Below, piece by piece: positions 17,779 to 27,258 of a DNA stretch of 64,000 nt (its first letter is position 1; the number at the start of each line of letters is the position of its first letter). Position numbers and translations under genes: made by a program. A model generated the notes under the pieces. The model saw only the letters and a program-made list of their open reading frames with translations, made no database searches and was not told the DNA's origin. The stretch covers positions 124,001-188,000 of the forward strand of contig NZ_KB894496.1 of NCBI RefSeq assembly GCF_000374485.1, given 5' to 3'. The stretch comes from Algicola sagamiensis DSM 14643. Lineage in GTDB: Bacteria > Pseudomonadota > Gammaproteobacteria > Enterobacterales > Alteromonadaceae.

Positions 17779-19428
17779 ATGTCTATCCGTCTAAAGACGA
17801 TACTCGGGGTTGCACTGATTGAAGCCATCTTATTGGCTTTGTTATTAAGTTTCACATTAAATTATCTCAAGACGACCAACTATCATGGGCTGGATCAACG
17901 TGCCCGTTCAACTGTCAATTTATTCGCTTCAACGGTCAAAAATGCAGTGCTTTCTTTTGATTTAGCAACCGTAGACTCTTTTACGCAAGATTTGTTATCC
18001 AATCAAGATATTCTATACGTCGCCGTGTTTGGCGAAGGGCATACTCAACTCTCTGCATATGGTCAATTACCTGAGGCTTTTACTCAAGATTTACTGGAAG
18101 ATGATTCATCGAGTGTCTTAGACAGTATTTTCGATGTAAAGGCGAATATAACACAGTCTGATATTGAATTTGGCTCTGTTTGGATTGGTTTCGATATGAC
18201 TGTTCTTAATCAACAAATTGAAGAGGCGAAACGTTGGAGTACTTTTATTGTGATCGGTGAGATGCTGCTTGTGGCATTATTTTCCTATGTCCTTGGTGCA
18301 TTCTTAACAAAACGTTTATCTTTGCTCAAAAACGCAACTGATCAAATTGCTCGTGGCGATAGGGATATTGATCTTCATACGGATGGTAAGGATGAACTCT
18401 CCGCTGTGACGCAATCTTTTATGAAGATGGTTGAACAAATCAAACACTCAGAAGCCATGACGAGAAAATATCAGCTTGAGTTAGAAGATGCGAATGAAAA
18501 CCTTGAAGGAAAAGTACAGCGGCGCACAGCGGCTTTAGAGAAATCAAACAAGCAACTCATCGCAATCAATACGAAACTTCAAGAAACAAAAGATAAACTT
18601 GTGGAATCCGAAAAAATGGCCTCGATTGGGATTATGGCTGCTGGGGTTGCCCATGAAATTAATAACCCGATGGGTGTCATAGATGGTAATTTGCAGATGT
18701 GTCAGCAATATTTTACAACCTACCAACAATGGGTCACCCAATATCAGGAATTAACCCATAGTATGCCAGAAGAAAATAGAGAGAGGGTGGTAGAGTGGGA
18801 AGAAGAGAATGAGATTGAATTTCTACAAGAAGACGCGATTGATTGTATTGACGGAACATTGAAGTGTGCAAAACGTGTTCAAGATGTTGTGCAAGCGCTT
18901 GAGCATTACTCAGTACAAAGCCAAAGTGAACGAACAGATGCAACGGTATTATATCTATTCGATTTACTGAGTACAGTGATCACCCAGCTACAACCCCCAG
19001 AAAATATTGAGGTACACATTGATGAGTCTCTTGCGAATATCAAACCGTTGTTTGTGATTCGCTCAGAAATACATACTTTATTTCATGCGCTTTTTAAAAA
19101 TGCAATCCAAGCATGTGAGCGAAGAGATGATCCTTCAGAAAAAGGACGCATTGAGGTGAGTGCGAAAGAAATGGACCAATTTTTATTGATACAAATGAAA
19201 GATAATGGGCCAGGGGTTCAAAAGAGCGCAATCAAGCAACTATTCGACCCATTTTATACAACTTTGCCTGTGGGTGATGGGATGGGGCTTGGGTTAACAT
19301 ATTGCTATGATATCGTACGGCACCATCGAGGAAAAATTGAAATTAAAAACGCCACGACACAGGGTGTTATCGTACAACTGACCTTACCGCTTGCCAATGA
19401 CCAGCAACAATCGCAAGAAGCGAGCTAG
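17779..19428 (+). CDS. Membrane sensor histidine kinase paired with a PhnD-like protein
   Basis: A 549-residue kinase. Transmembrane segments lie at about 8-28 and 154-174, enclosing a periplasmic domain of some 125 residues. A HAMP domain (about 175-228) and a coiled coil (230-285) follow. The phosphoacceptor is His292 in VAHEINNPMG. The catalytic ATPase domain has the N box at Asn441 (FKNAIQAC), DNGPGV at 475, DPFYTT at 490 and GMGLGLT at 501. The two dimerisation helices are separated by an unusually long acidic stretch (about 330-350). No response regulator gene is adjacent. Input is likely through the binding protein encoded just upstream, comparable in layout to LuxP-LuxQ and TorT-TorS; that role is inference. 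Confidence 0.9.
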   Translation: MSIRLKTILGVALIEAILLALLLSFTLNYLKTTNYHGLDQRARSTVNLFASTVKNAVLSFDLATVDSFTQDLLSNQDILYVAVFGEGHTQLSAYGQLPEAFTQDLLEDDSSSVLDSIFDVKANITQSDIEFGSVWIGFDMTVLNQQIEEAKRWSTFIVIGEMLLVALFSYVLGAFLTKRLSLLKNATDQIARGDRDIDLHTDGKDELSAVTQSFMKMVEQIKHSEAMTRKYQLELEDANENLEGKVQRRTAALEKSNKQLIAINTKLQETKDKLVESEKMASIGIMAAGVAHEINNPMGVIDGNLQMCQQYFTTYQQWVTQYQELTHSMPEENRERVVEWEEENEIEFLQEDAIDCIDGTLKCAKRVQDVVQALEHYSVQSQSERTDATVLYLFDLLSTVITQLQPPENIEVHIDESLANIKPLFVIRSEIHTLFHALFKNAIQACERRDDPSEKGRIEVSAKEMDQFLLIQMKDNGPGVQKSAIKQLFDPFYTTLPVGDGMGLGLTYCYDIVRHHRGKIEIKNATTQGVIVQLTLPLANDQQQSQEAS

Positions 19429-19750
19429 CTTGAGCACATGCCCTGATGAGCTTTTCTCTTTCAACAAGAACACACACTGTTTTTCGAAAATAGTCACTTT
19501 ATTGTTCAACAAGAAGACAAATGTACTTTTGAGTGCTGTGAATTATATTCACTCAAAGGGTTGAAGCATTGCCTTCAACATCATATCCAATCTCTAGAAA
19601 GTGCAGGACTACTCAGTATGGAGCCTTATGGAAGGAACTTCTAAAAATAGAGACTACCGCTATTACATAAAGTTTTGTGAAAGAGAGCATTCAATTGCTT
19701 TCAAGAAATGGACTATTGTTTAATAAAAGCTTCATGATGATGAAAAGGTT
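19429..19750. other. Intergenic region with a possible gene remnant
   Basis: About 320 bases between the kinase and the small membrane-protein gene. The only structure noticed is an open frame of 64 codons at 19450-19644, listed separately. No terminator with a clear stem and T-run was seen after the kinase gene. Confidence 0.5.
19450..19644 (+). pseudogene. Possible coding remnant of 64 codons without a start
   Basis: The frame is open from two stop codons at 19444-19449 to TAA at 19642-19644. The translation looks protein-like, with FLFQQEHTLFFENSHFIVQQ, a cysteine-rich stretch CTFECCELYSLKGLKHC, and a final SAGLLSMEPYGRNF. There is no ATG near the beginning and no ribosome-binding site. 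It could be the tail of a decayed gene or chance. The family was not recognised. Confidence 0.25.
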
Positions 19751-20182
19751 ATGATTTCCCCAGGGTTAAAAAGAGGGGTCTTGGCATTGGAAGCCATGAT
19801 GCTTATCGGTCCAGTGACGATCTACCTGACAATTGCGACCATTGTATTGGTCGTACTGGTTGTTGGGGGCTTGGTAACGCCGCCTTATACACTCGATAAA
19901 TTCAAAGGTGGATTTGCCTGGCCGCTTTTTGTGACAGATATTGCGGGTGTTTACGCCATGGTGATCCTATGGAAACTCGTCCTACGAACCATCCGCCATC
20001 GTCGTTTTCACTTTGGTCGTTGGTTTTACTTAGGATGCGCTAGTGGTGCAGTAGCTGCTGTAGGTGTCGGATATATTTTTGATGAAACTGCGGTTTATAT
20101 TGCTGTGATACCCCCTCTGATCATCGCTGCGCAGTTTATTTATCTCCAGAGAAAGTATTGTCCGCCAGATACTGAAAAGTAA
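19751..20182 (+). CDS. Small membrane protein of unknown function
   Basis: A 143-residue protein with about four hydrophobic segments (approximately residues 13-40, 55-75, 92-108 and 110-130) and a basic loop IRHRRFHFGR between the second and third. The family was not recognised. The ATG is preceded by AAAAGG within a normal distance. The gene stands alone between a kinase gene and the convergent cmoB, so its neighbours give no functional clue. Confidence 0.65.
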   Translation: MISPGLKRGVLALEAMMLIGPVTIYLTIATIVLVVLVVGGLVTPPYTLDKFKGGFAWPLFVTDIAGVYAMVILWKLVLRTIRHRRFHFGRWFYLGCASGAVAAVGVGYIFDETAVYIAVIPPLIIAAQFIYLQRKYCPPDTEK

Positions 20183-20200
20183 TAACTGACGGAACAAAGC

Positions 20201-21166
20201 TTACTTCGTTGCTGTAATAATTGCACGCAGTGGAGCAGGGTAGCCTTCAATGGTTTTACGGTGATCGTTTGGATCTAAAAAGTCCTCAAGAGACTCGTTT
20301 TCCATCCACTCGGTTTTGCGTTGTTCTTGCAGATTCGTCTTATCTAAATCAACGACTTGGATATCTTTAAATCCGACCCGTCTCAACCATTGTTCTAATG
20401 CTGCACAACTTGGAATAAACCAGACATTTCGCATTTTGGCGTAACGATCATCAGGAACCAATGATTCGAATTCGTTCCCTTCAATGACCAGAGTTTCCAG
20501 AACGAGCTGTCCACCAGGACGAAGCTGTGCTTTTAACTGAGCAAGAAAATCAATCGGCGAACGACGATGGTAAAGGACACCCATAGAGAAAACCGTGTCG
20601 AACGCATTCAGCTCTGGTAAATGCTCAACACCAAGTGGTAAAAGGTGAACGCCATTATCTGGATGAAAATGCTTGATGGCCTGGAACTGAGATAAAAACA
20701 GCTGAGAAGGGTCGACACCGACGACAAATTCTGCGCCTTCACCACGCATTCGCCATAGGTGGTAGCCAGAGCCACACCCGATATCCAGTACATATCGACC
20801 TTTGAGTGGCTCTATATGGGGAATGAGGCGGTCCCATTTCCAATCCGAGCGCCATTCAGTATCAATATGGATGCCGTGTATATGGAAAGGGCCTTTGCGC
20901 CATGGCATGAGCTTTTTGAGTAATGCGATGGTCCGTTTTTGTTCACCTTCAGTCAGATCATCCGATTGCCCAAATGTCACACTTTCTTTGATGTCGATGA
21001 CGGAAGGTGTCGCTTTCGGCAGGTTATCAATCACCTTCTGCCAGTGTTTGAGATCACCGTGTTGTGCTTCAGCATACCAGGATTTGAGATCGCTAGGTAA
21101 TGTCTCCAACCAGTGGGCGAGACGATTTTGCGCAATCAGGCTGTAAAATTCGTTAAATGCTTTCAT
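20201..21166 (-). CDS. cmoB: tRNA U34 carboxymethyltransferase CmoB
   Basis: A 321-residue enzyme matching E. coli CmoB (323). The cofactor-binding motif is [15 protein letters not shown] at about residue 126, preceded by the family-typical [18 protein letters not shown]. It transfers the carboxymethyl group of carboxy-SAM to 5-hydroxyuridine 34 of several tRNAs, giving cmo5U and wobble reading. It lies 25 bases downstream of cmoA, which makes its cofactor, so the two form one operon. Confidence 0.96.
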   Translation of the reverse strand: MKAFNEFYSLIAQNRLAHWLETLPSDLKSWYAEAQHGDLKHWQKVIDNLPKATPSVIDIKESVTFGQSDDLTEGEQKRTIALLKKLMPWRKGPFHIHGIHIDTEWRSDWKWDRLIPHIEPLKGRYVLDIGCGSGYHLWRMRGEGAEFVVGVDPSQLFLSQFQAIKHFHPDNGVHLLPLGVEHLPELNAFDTVFSMGVLYHRRSPIDFLAQLKAQLRPGGQLVLETLVIEGNEFESLVPDDRYAKMRNVWFIPSCAALEQWLRRVGFKDIQVVDLDKTNLQEQRKTEWMENESLEDFLDPNDHRKTIEGYPAPLRAIITATK

Positions 21167-21191
21167 GTCTTGTTGTTTTGATGAATGATGA

Positions 21192-21923
21192 TTACTTTAT
21201 CGCGAACATGGAACAGAAATTAAAACATTGATACCAAGTATCAACATGAGTAAAGCCTGCTGTTTTGAAACGTGTGTAGTGATCCTCACGCGAGTCCGGG
21301 ATCATCACATTTTCAAGCGCGGTTCTTTTTTGTGAAATTTCCAGTTCGCTGTAGCCGTGTGCGCGTTTGAAATCAAGATGTAGCTCAGTCAATAGATCAT
21401 GGTTATGTGGATCAGAAAAAACCAATTTTTCAGAAACAATCAAGATACCGCCTTCTCGCATCCCTTGATAAATTTTGGTAATCAGGGCATCTCGCTCATG
21501 GGGTTGAATAAACTGGAGCGTGAAGTTTAAGATAACAATGGAGGCGTTTTGGATATCTGCTTCAATGACATCACCCTGTGATACATGCACCGGCACATCC
21601 GACTTAAAGCCGTCTAAGTGAATGCGGCAGCGTTCAACCATATCTTTTGACAAATCTATGGCAAAGATTTGGCAATTGTCAGCGGTGATCGTACTTCGCA
21701 TGGATTGGGTTGCAGCACCAAGAGAGCAACCCAGATCATAAACGTTCGAATTGTCTTGCGCGTACTGACCTGCAATTTTACCAATCGTACTAATGATGGT
21801 TTTATATCCAGGCACAGAGCGCTGGATCATATCTGGAAATACTTCAACCACAGATTGATCAAACGAAAAGTCTTCGACCACCTGAAGTTCCTTAGAAAAA
21901 ATAGTGTCTGTACCGCTATTCAT
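21192..21923 (-). CDS. cmoA: Carboxy-S-adenosylmethionine synthase CmoA
   Basis: A 243-residue SAM-dependent enzyme colinear with E. coli CmoA (247). [15 protein letters not shown] at about residue 62 is the cofactor motif, and [14 protein letters not shown] and [10 protein letters not shown] are family landmarks. It makes carboxy-SAM from SAM and prephenate. It is directly upstream of cmoB, and a DUF72 gene lies behind it on the same strand, as in E. coli (yecE). Confidence 0.96.
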   Translation of the reverse strand: MNSGTDTIFSKELQVVEDFSFDQSVVEVFPDMIQRSVPGYKTIISTIGKIAGQYAQDNSNVYDLGCSLGAATQSMRSTITADNCQIFAIDLSKDMVERCRIHLDGFKSDVPVHVSQGDVIEADIQNASIVILNFTLQFIQPHERDALITKIYQGMREGGILIVSEKLVFSDPHNHDLLTELHLDFKRAHGYSELEISQKRTALENVMIPDSREDHYTRFKTAGFTHVDTWYQCFNFCSMFAIK

Positions 21924-21977
21924 AGACTGAGATCATTTAATTACACAAAAAATTCGGCGCATTTTAGCAAAAATTGC

Positions 21978-22832
21978 TTAGAACGAGAACAAGTCTCCTT
22001 GCATCTGATGCTCTTTTTCTCCTTCCCAAAGTGCCAAAATTGGATGATCGACCTTTAAATCCTGTAAAAACTGTCGGCAAAGCTGTGGGGCGAACTGGTT
22101 ATCTGGCGTATGGAAAAACAGATAGGGCGTTTTACCCTCACTCAGCCATTGGCTGACTTTTTTTAGCCAGGGTGCGTAGATATCGCGGTTAGTGGTTAAA
22201 TCTGGATGACCGACGAAGCGAACAATCGGTGAATTTGTCGTGGCTACAGCATGAACAGGGAGCCTTGGCTTTTTCTGCTGTGCGTCAATAATAGCCTCAC
22301 TCTCTGGTTTTGCAGCGAAAACACCCCGTGTATCCATGATCACGCGTTCGACACCCAAATCACGTAATGTACGATTGAAGGCGATTTCGTGCTGTCCTTT
22401 GTCGAAAAAGTCTGGGTGTCTAACCTCAACAGAAAGTTTGAAGTTTGAAAATTGCTCCAGATGAAGAAAAAGTCGTTCAGCATCCGCAGGAGAAAAACGT
22501 TTTGGGAGTTGAAAAATAAATGAACCGATATTGTTTTTCAGCGCAGAGAAAAGCTCCAGCCACTCTAAAATCTGGTCTGTATCACAGTGAAGTAAACATT
22601 CGTGGGTAAATGATTGATGGATCTTGAAAGTAAACTGGAAAGATTCTGGGATCTGTGATGCCCACATTTCGATAGTTTCGGGCTTCGGAGTTGCGTAAAA
22701 GGTTGTATTTCCTTCTACACTGTTAAATACCGAAGCGTATTGGGATAGAAACGTTTGGCTTGAGGTATGGCTCGAAAATAGCGTACCTTTCCAAACTGAT
22801 TGTGACCACATGGGGCAACCGATATACAGCAT
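21978..22832 (-). CDS. DUF72 protein (YecE-like)
   Basis: About 284 residues of the DUF72 TIM-barrel-like family. Visible are the N-terminal LYIGCPMWSQSVWKGTLF, FNSVEGNTTFYATP and FKIHQSFTHE, and a C-terminal region with PYLFFHTPDNQFAPQLCRQF. The function of this family is unknown in general. The ATG at 22832 fits the family N-terminus; a TTG at 22865 would add 11 residues and lacks a ribosome-binding site. It lies 54 bases upstream of cmoA on the same strand. Confidence 0.88.
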   Translation of the reverse strand: MLYIGCPMWSQSVWKGTLFSSHTSSQTFLSQYASVFNSVEGNTTFYATPKPETIEMWASQIPESFQFTFKIHQSFTHECLLHCDTDQILEWLELFSALKNNIGSFIFQLPKRFSPADAERLFLHLEQFSNFKLSVEVRHPDFFDKGQHEIAFNRTLRDLGVERVIMDTRGVFAAKPESEAIIDAQQKKPRLPVHAVATTNSPIVRFVGHPDLTTNRDIYAPWLKKVSQWLSEGKTPYLFFHTPDNQFAPQLCRQFLQDLKVDHPILALWEGEKEHQMQGDLFSF

Positions 22833-22886
22833 AAAGATTAAAGCTTGTTGTCCAGGTTTGTTCAATGGCTTGTATGATAACCAGAG

Positions 22887-25709
22887 ATGACTGGCATATC
22901 CATTGTGAATAAGAACTTACGACAACGTTTTTGCTCTCTGATCATCATGTGCCTGATGGGGATCCATGCAGGCGTGGCTGCTGAGCAGTTTAAAATTGCG
23001 ATCTATGATGACTTCGCACCTTTTCATTACGTGAACCAGGAAGGAAAGCCAGAAGGTGCACTAGTGGATCTTTGGACGCAATGGGCGCTCTTGTATGGAC
23101 ACGAGATCGAATTTGTGATCGTGAAGCCGAAGGATGTGAATCGGTTACTTAAGCGGGGCAAAATTAGCTTTATAGCGGGCGAGCCACACTCTGTTAGCCT
23201 TGACGAAGATCGAGAGCAGGGTGATGCGTTATTCCCTGTATATTACAGTATTTACCTACATAAAGACTTGATTGGGATTAATAAACTTAACCAGCTATCA
23301 CCACTTCAGATTGGTATAACGACTTCAACGCTAAACTCAGAGCTGGTTCAATCTTTACCGGAAAGGCAGTCAATCCGTCAGTTTCCAACCCGTTCTACCC
23401 TTCACCATGCGGCCCTACAGCGTGATATTTTGGCCTTTTTAGAAATGGATTTGCGACAAACAGATCCCCTATGGTTGAAACTCACGAGAAACTTCCCCAT
23501 ATCGAAGCGTCTGGCAGTCCAAGCAGACTACATTTCTTTTTCGGTGAAAAAAGGAGATTTTACAAGACAAAAATGGTTGAATAATCAACTTCGTGCGATC
23601 CCGAAGGAGCTACAAAAACAAATTGAGTCGAAATGGTTTACCAAGGGACAAGAGGGAAAATCGCTCATTCTAGCGGTGAGCAAAGATAATTTACCTTACA
23701 TGACCTCTGCATCGGATGGAGAGGCTATTGGTTTATTTGTTGATATCTGGAAAGCATGGTCGCGTGTGACGGGTATCCCAGTTTCATTTATTCCATTTTT
23801 AGAAGAAGATGCGGTGAATGCGATCAAAGATGAGCGCGCGGATATTCATATTGCAATTCATGAGGAAGTGGTTGAAGGGATTGGCTTAAAACCGACCGAG
23901 CATACCTATTCACTGTTCTATCGACTGTTTATCAATCAAGAGTCGGGGATCCATACGGCACAAGAATTAGCCAATCGTCGCATTGGTGTCATCAAGACTT
24001 CACCATTTTTGCCTGAGATCCGGCAAACGATTCCTGATGTACAACTTGTATATTACACCAGTTATATTCATATGATAGAAAGCACGATTGCGGGCGAGAT
24101 CACTGGTTTTATCGGACCGACAAATCTCACCGAGTATTTGTTGTTCCAAGGACATCTTCAACAGCGCTTTCGGGTTATGGAGTCCCCGAAATATGAAACG
24201 CGTCTCTTTGCGGTTGTTGATCCCAAAAATGAAAAGCTCGCAGCTGAAATCAAGAGTGGTTTCGAGCGGTTATCGATTCGTGAGCTTTCAACCATAGAGC
24301 GTCGCTGGATCCCAAATCCCAAACATCGTTATTTTAGCGAAGAGAATATTAAGTTTCATCTGACGCAATCTGAACTGGATTGGTTAGAAGCCCACCCTAA
24401 AATCCGACTCGGTGTGATGTCGAATTGGCCTCCTTACGAATATTTCAATGCGAAAGGAGATTTTGATGGGATAACTTTGGAATTCTCTAAATTATTAGAG
24501 AGTAAGTTGGAAGCGGAATTTGAAATCCTAACATATGATTCTTGGCAGGCACTGTTACAGGCGATGGAACAAAAAGAAGTGGATATGATTTTTAATACTT
24601 CTCCTTCACGAACTGAACCATTTTTATCTTTCACACAGCCATATTGGGAAGCGCCAGATGCGATGCTCACAAAAGCAGAGGGAAGTACATATTCGCGTCT
24701 AGAAAATCTGTCTGGCGAGAAAGTTGCTGTTGTTCGTAATTTTGCAGTCGAAGAATACCTCAGGCATCAGTTTCCAGAAATAGAGTTGTATCAGGTGGAG
24801 TCTTTAAAAGAAGGCATTAAAGCGGTTGATAAAGAAATAGTCGTTGGATTTATCGAAAATTTAGAAGCGCTGGCATTTCTAATTCGCAAACATCAGTATG
24901 TAGGCTTTGACTTGTCCATCCCAGAGGATATGGAGACGAAGCAGAATGCGATTGCCGTTCGTCGGGATTGGCCTGAATTCCGTTCTATCGTAGATAAGTT
25001 GCTGTCCAGTATACCTGAAGATGATATCCGCCAGATTTATAAGCGTTGGAAGCAGGTTCGTATTGAACAAGGCTACTCGATTGAGCGCGTATTGGAAGTC
25101 GGGTTACAAGCGGGTGGTGTGATTGTTGTGATTTTCTGGATCATCCTGTATTGGAACCGACGGCTTCATCGAGAAATTTCACTCAGGCGCGAAGTCGAAG
25201 AGAAAATGAAGCATATTGCAACCCATGATGATTTAACGGGATTGCCAAACCGTGTTCTTCTTCGAGATCGCCTAGAACAAGCGGTTGGTATTCATGCTCG
25301 TGGGAAGCAAACCTTGGCCTTATGCTTTATTGACCTGGATGGATTTAAATTTGTGAACGATACCTACGGTCATGATGTTGGGGATGAGCTTCTCATTGAA
25401 GTGGCAGAACGAATTAAAACAACGATCCGTAAATCAGATACTGTCGCACGATTTGGTGGGGATGAATTTGTATTGCTTTTAGCCAACGTTGGATATCGGC
25501 GAGAAGTTGAACAAATCGTGTCAAAAGTATTGGAAACAGTGAAAGAACCTTACCAACTATCAACCTGTGAATCGATTATCGGTGCAAGCATCGGAATTGC
25601 AATGTTTCCTGAAGACGGCCGTGATGCAACGGAGCTTCTCAAAGTTGCAGATACACTGATGTATAAAGTGAAGGCCAGTGGTAAAAACTGTTATCGATTT
25701 AATGATTAG
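22887..25709 (+). CDS. Diguanylate cyclase with three tandem periplasmic binding domains
   Basis: A 940-residue receptor. A signal peptide (about 1-32) is followed by three family 3 solute-binding modules at about 33-250, 256-475 and 495-725; the first and third begin with the same FKIAIYDDFAPFHY- and IRLGVMSNWPPYEY-type strand. A single transmembrane helix lies at about 737-757, then a GGDEF domain (about 775-940). The active site GGDEF is at 857-861, and an RKSD inhibitory-site motif sits five residues before it, so catalysis and product inhibition by c-di-GMP are both expected. There is no EAL domain. The ligands are unknown; amino acids or similar polar solutes are a guess. The porin gene follows on the same strand 230 bases on. 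Confidence 0.9.
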   Translation: MTGISIVNKNLRQRFCSLIIMCLMGIHAGVAAEQFKIAIYDDFAPFHYVNQEGKPEGALVDLWTQWALLYGHEIEFVIVKPKDVNRLLKRGKISFIAGEPHSVSLDEDREQGDALFPVYYSIYLHKDLIGINKLNQLSPLQIGITTSTLNSELVQSLPERQSIRQFPTRSTLHHAALQRDILAFLEMDLRQTDPLWLKLTRNFPISKRLAVQADYISFSVKKGDFTRQKWLNNQLRAIPKELQKQIESKWFTKGQEGKSLILAVSKDNLPYMTSASDGEAIGLFVDIWKAWSRVTGIPVSFIPFLEEDAVNAIKDERADIHIAIHEEVVEGIGLKPTEHTYSLFYRLFINQESGIHTAQELANRRIGVIKTSPFLPEIRQTIPDVQLVYYTSYIHMIESTIAGEITGFIGPTNLTEYLLFQGHLQQRFRVMESPKYETRLFAVVDPKNEKLAAEIKSGFERLSIRELSTIERRWIPNPKHRYFSEENIKFHLTQSELDWLEAHPKIRLGVMSNWPPYEYFNAKGDFDGITLEFSKLLESKLEAEFEILTYDSWQALLQAMEQKEVDMIFNTSPSRTEPFLSFTQPYWEAPDAMLTKAEGSTYSRLENLSGEKVAVVRNFAVEEYLRHQFPEIELYQVESLKEGIKAVDKEIVVGFIENLEALAFLIRKHQYVGFDLSIPEDMETKQNAIAVRRDWPEFRSIVDKLLSSIPEDDIRQIYKRWKQVRIEQGYSIERVLEVGLQAGGVIVVIFWIILYWNRRLHREISLRREVEEKMKHIATHDDLTGLPNRVLLRDRLEQAVGIHARGKQTLALCFIDLDGFKFVNDTYGHDVGDELLIEVAERIKTTIRKSDTVARFGGDEFVLLLANVGYRREVEQIVSKVLETVKEPYQLSTCESIIGASIGIAMFPEDGRDATELLKVADTLMYKVKASGKNCYRFND

Positions 25710-25720
25710 AGACTTTTGAG

Positions 25721-25752
25721 CTTTCAGCAGTCACAGCGTGCATTTTCGAAAG
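25721..25752 (+). repeat. 3' hairpin element, copy A
   Basis: Eleven bases after the cyclase stop, CTTTC (25721-25725) can pair with GAAAG (25748-25752). The first 33 bases from 25721 match 28 of 33 with copy B, found after the next gene at 27214-27246. Confidence 0.6.
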
Positions 25753-25939
25753 AAAAACATACCTGAGTCATCCTCTTTCCAGAATTTTACAGTGCATGAC
25801 TGTCAGCAATCAAAATTGTATTTAAAGAGAACATTACTCGCAGTTTCAATGGCTTGAGCTAATCTTATTGTCAATGCTTCTTTTACTCAGTGCGAAGCAG
25901 CAATAAAAATCATTTGTGCGCGAATACAGGAGATACTCC

Positions 25940-27202
25940 ATGATAGCCATAAATCAGGCCATGGTGGCACTTTTTCTGTGTCTATTTTTAGTTCGATCCT
26001 ATGCGGTAGAAAATGTTCATATTAGTGGGTTTGGCCAAGTCGTAGCGAAATCGTCCCTTGATAACGATAAACCTTATGGCATGGACGATGCAGATATTAA
26101 CTTTAAGAACGAATCTCTATTTGGCTTGCAATTTACGGCAAACTTAGCTGATAACTTAAGTGCGACTGTTCAAGCGATTGCTGTTGGGATGGAAGATAAT
26201 GATGTGGAGTTCCAATGGGCTTACCTTACTTATCTGATTGATAATCATTGGTCCTTCAAATTTGGTAAACTGAGAACCCCTTTCTTTGATTATAGTGAGT
26301 ATATCGATGTCGGGTATGCTTATCATTGGGTTCGCCCACCACAAGTTGTCTATATACCAGTTTTTAAAAATTTAGATGGTATTGATCTTACTTTTAGCCA
26401 TCAAATTGGACAGTTTGAGAGTGATTTTGATTTTATTTGGGGGCAGGTCTCAGATACGATCCCACCAGGCCCTGTTGATTTACCTTGGCTTGTTGGCTTC
26501 TCTGAGAGAATTTCCTGGGATAAATGGAGTATAGGCGTCTCTTATTTTCGTGCAAAAATGACATTAACCCCGGTTTTTGCGCCAGGAATAGATGCATTTG
26601 TGGCATGTTTACCTGGACCCCCAGCGCCATTAGCGCCAAGTCGTGGTTCAGTCGCTGGTGCGATGTGTGAACCCTCGGCACCACCAGGACCAACAGCGCC
26701 ACCTCGAATGGTTCATCCCGACTTTCAGGATATGGCCAGCGCAATTGATATAGATAGAGAGAAAGGTGAGTTTTATGGGATTTCCCTTCGATACGAGTCC
26801 GAGTCGCTTTTGTTTGTATCAGAGGTCACGAAATCTGTCATCGAAGATAGTATATTTACGGATCCACTTTCATATTACCTCACTTTGGGGTATAGCATCG
26901 GCGATTGGATGCCGCATATTACGTTTGAAGGCTTTGATGTGGAGCCTAAAACATCAATCCTTGAATTGTATCAATCGAAGTCTTCGCACCCGTTATTTGA
27001 TGCAAAACAATTAGATATGCTCACAAAAATCATTCAGGATACAAATCAGGATAAACAGATATATACGATAGGTGTGCGTTACGACTTTCACCCATCTGCT
27101 GCGATGAAATTTGATATCAATTGGCAGGATTTTGAAAACGAAGTGCAGCCGATACAGGTAGACGCAAAGCTCTTGAGCTTTGCAATTGTATTTACTTTCT
27201 AG
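25940..27202 (+). CDS. Outer-membrane porin-like protein with a Pro/Cys-rich insertion
   Basis: A 420-residue exported protein with a signal peptide ending near RSYA and alternating beta-strand pattern (GFGQVVAK, FGLQFTANL, WAYLTYLIDNHWSFKFGKLRTPFF) and a C-terminal aromatic end (LSFAIVFTF), typical of an outer-membrane barrel. Residues about 213-258 form a proline-rich insertion with two cysteines (CLPGPPAPLAP and, after a glycine-rich stretch, CEPSAPPGPTAPP). The rest of the protein is nearly Cys-free, so a disulfide-closed surface loop is possible. The ATG at 25940 has AGGAG at 25928-25932; an upstream GTG would add eight residues. It has weak resemblance to other marine porins; the specific family was not recognised. 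Confidence 0.72.
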   Translation: MIAINQAMVALFLCLFLVRSYAVENVHISGFGQVVAKSSLDNDKPYGMDDADINFKNESLFGLQFTANLADNLSATVQAIAVGMEDNDVEFQWAYLTYLIDNHWSFKFGKLRTPFFDYSEYIDVGYAYHWVRPPQVVYIPVFKNLDGIDLTFSHQIGQFESDFDFIWGQVSDTIPPGPVDLPWLVGFSERISWDKWSIGVSYFRAKMTLTPVFAPGIDAFVACLPGPPAPLAPSRGSVAGAMCEPSAPPGPTAPPRMVHPDFQDMASAIDIDREKGEFYGISLRYESESLLFVSEVTKSVIEDSIFTDPLSYYLTLGYSIGDWMPHITFEGFDVEPKTSILELYQSKSSHPLFDAKQLDMLTKIIQDTNQDKQIYTIGVRYDFHPSAAMKFDINWQDFENEVQPIQVDAKLLSFAIVFTF

Positions 27203-27210
27203 GATCTGCT

Positions 27211-27248
27211 GATCTTTCAGCGGTAACAGCGTTCATTTCAGAAAGATC
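27211..27248 (+). repeat. 3' hairpin element, copy B
   Basis: Eight bases after the porin stop, GATCTTTC (27211-27218) pairs perfectly with GAAAGATC (27241-27248) around a 22-base loop. The inner part repeats copy A at 25721. Confidence 0.65.
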
Positions 27249-27258
27249 AACAATCCCT

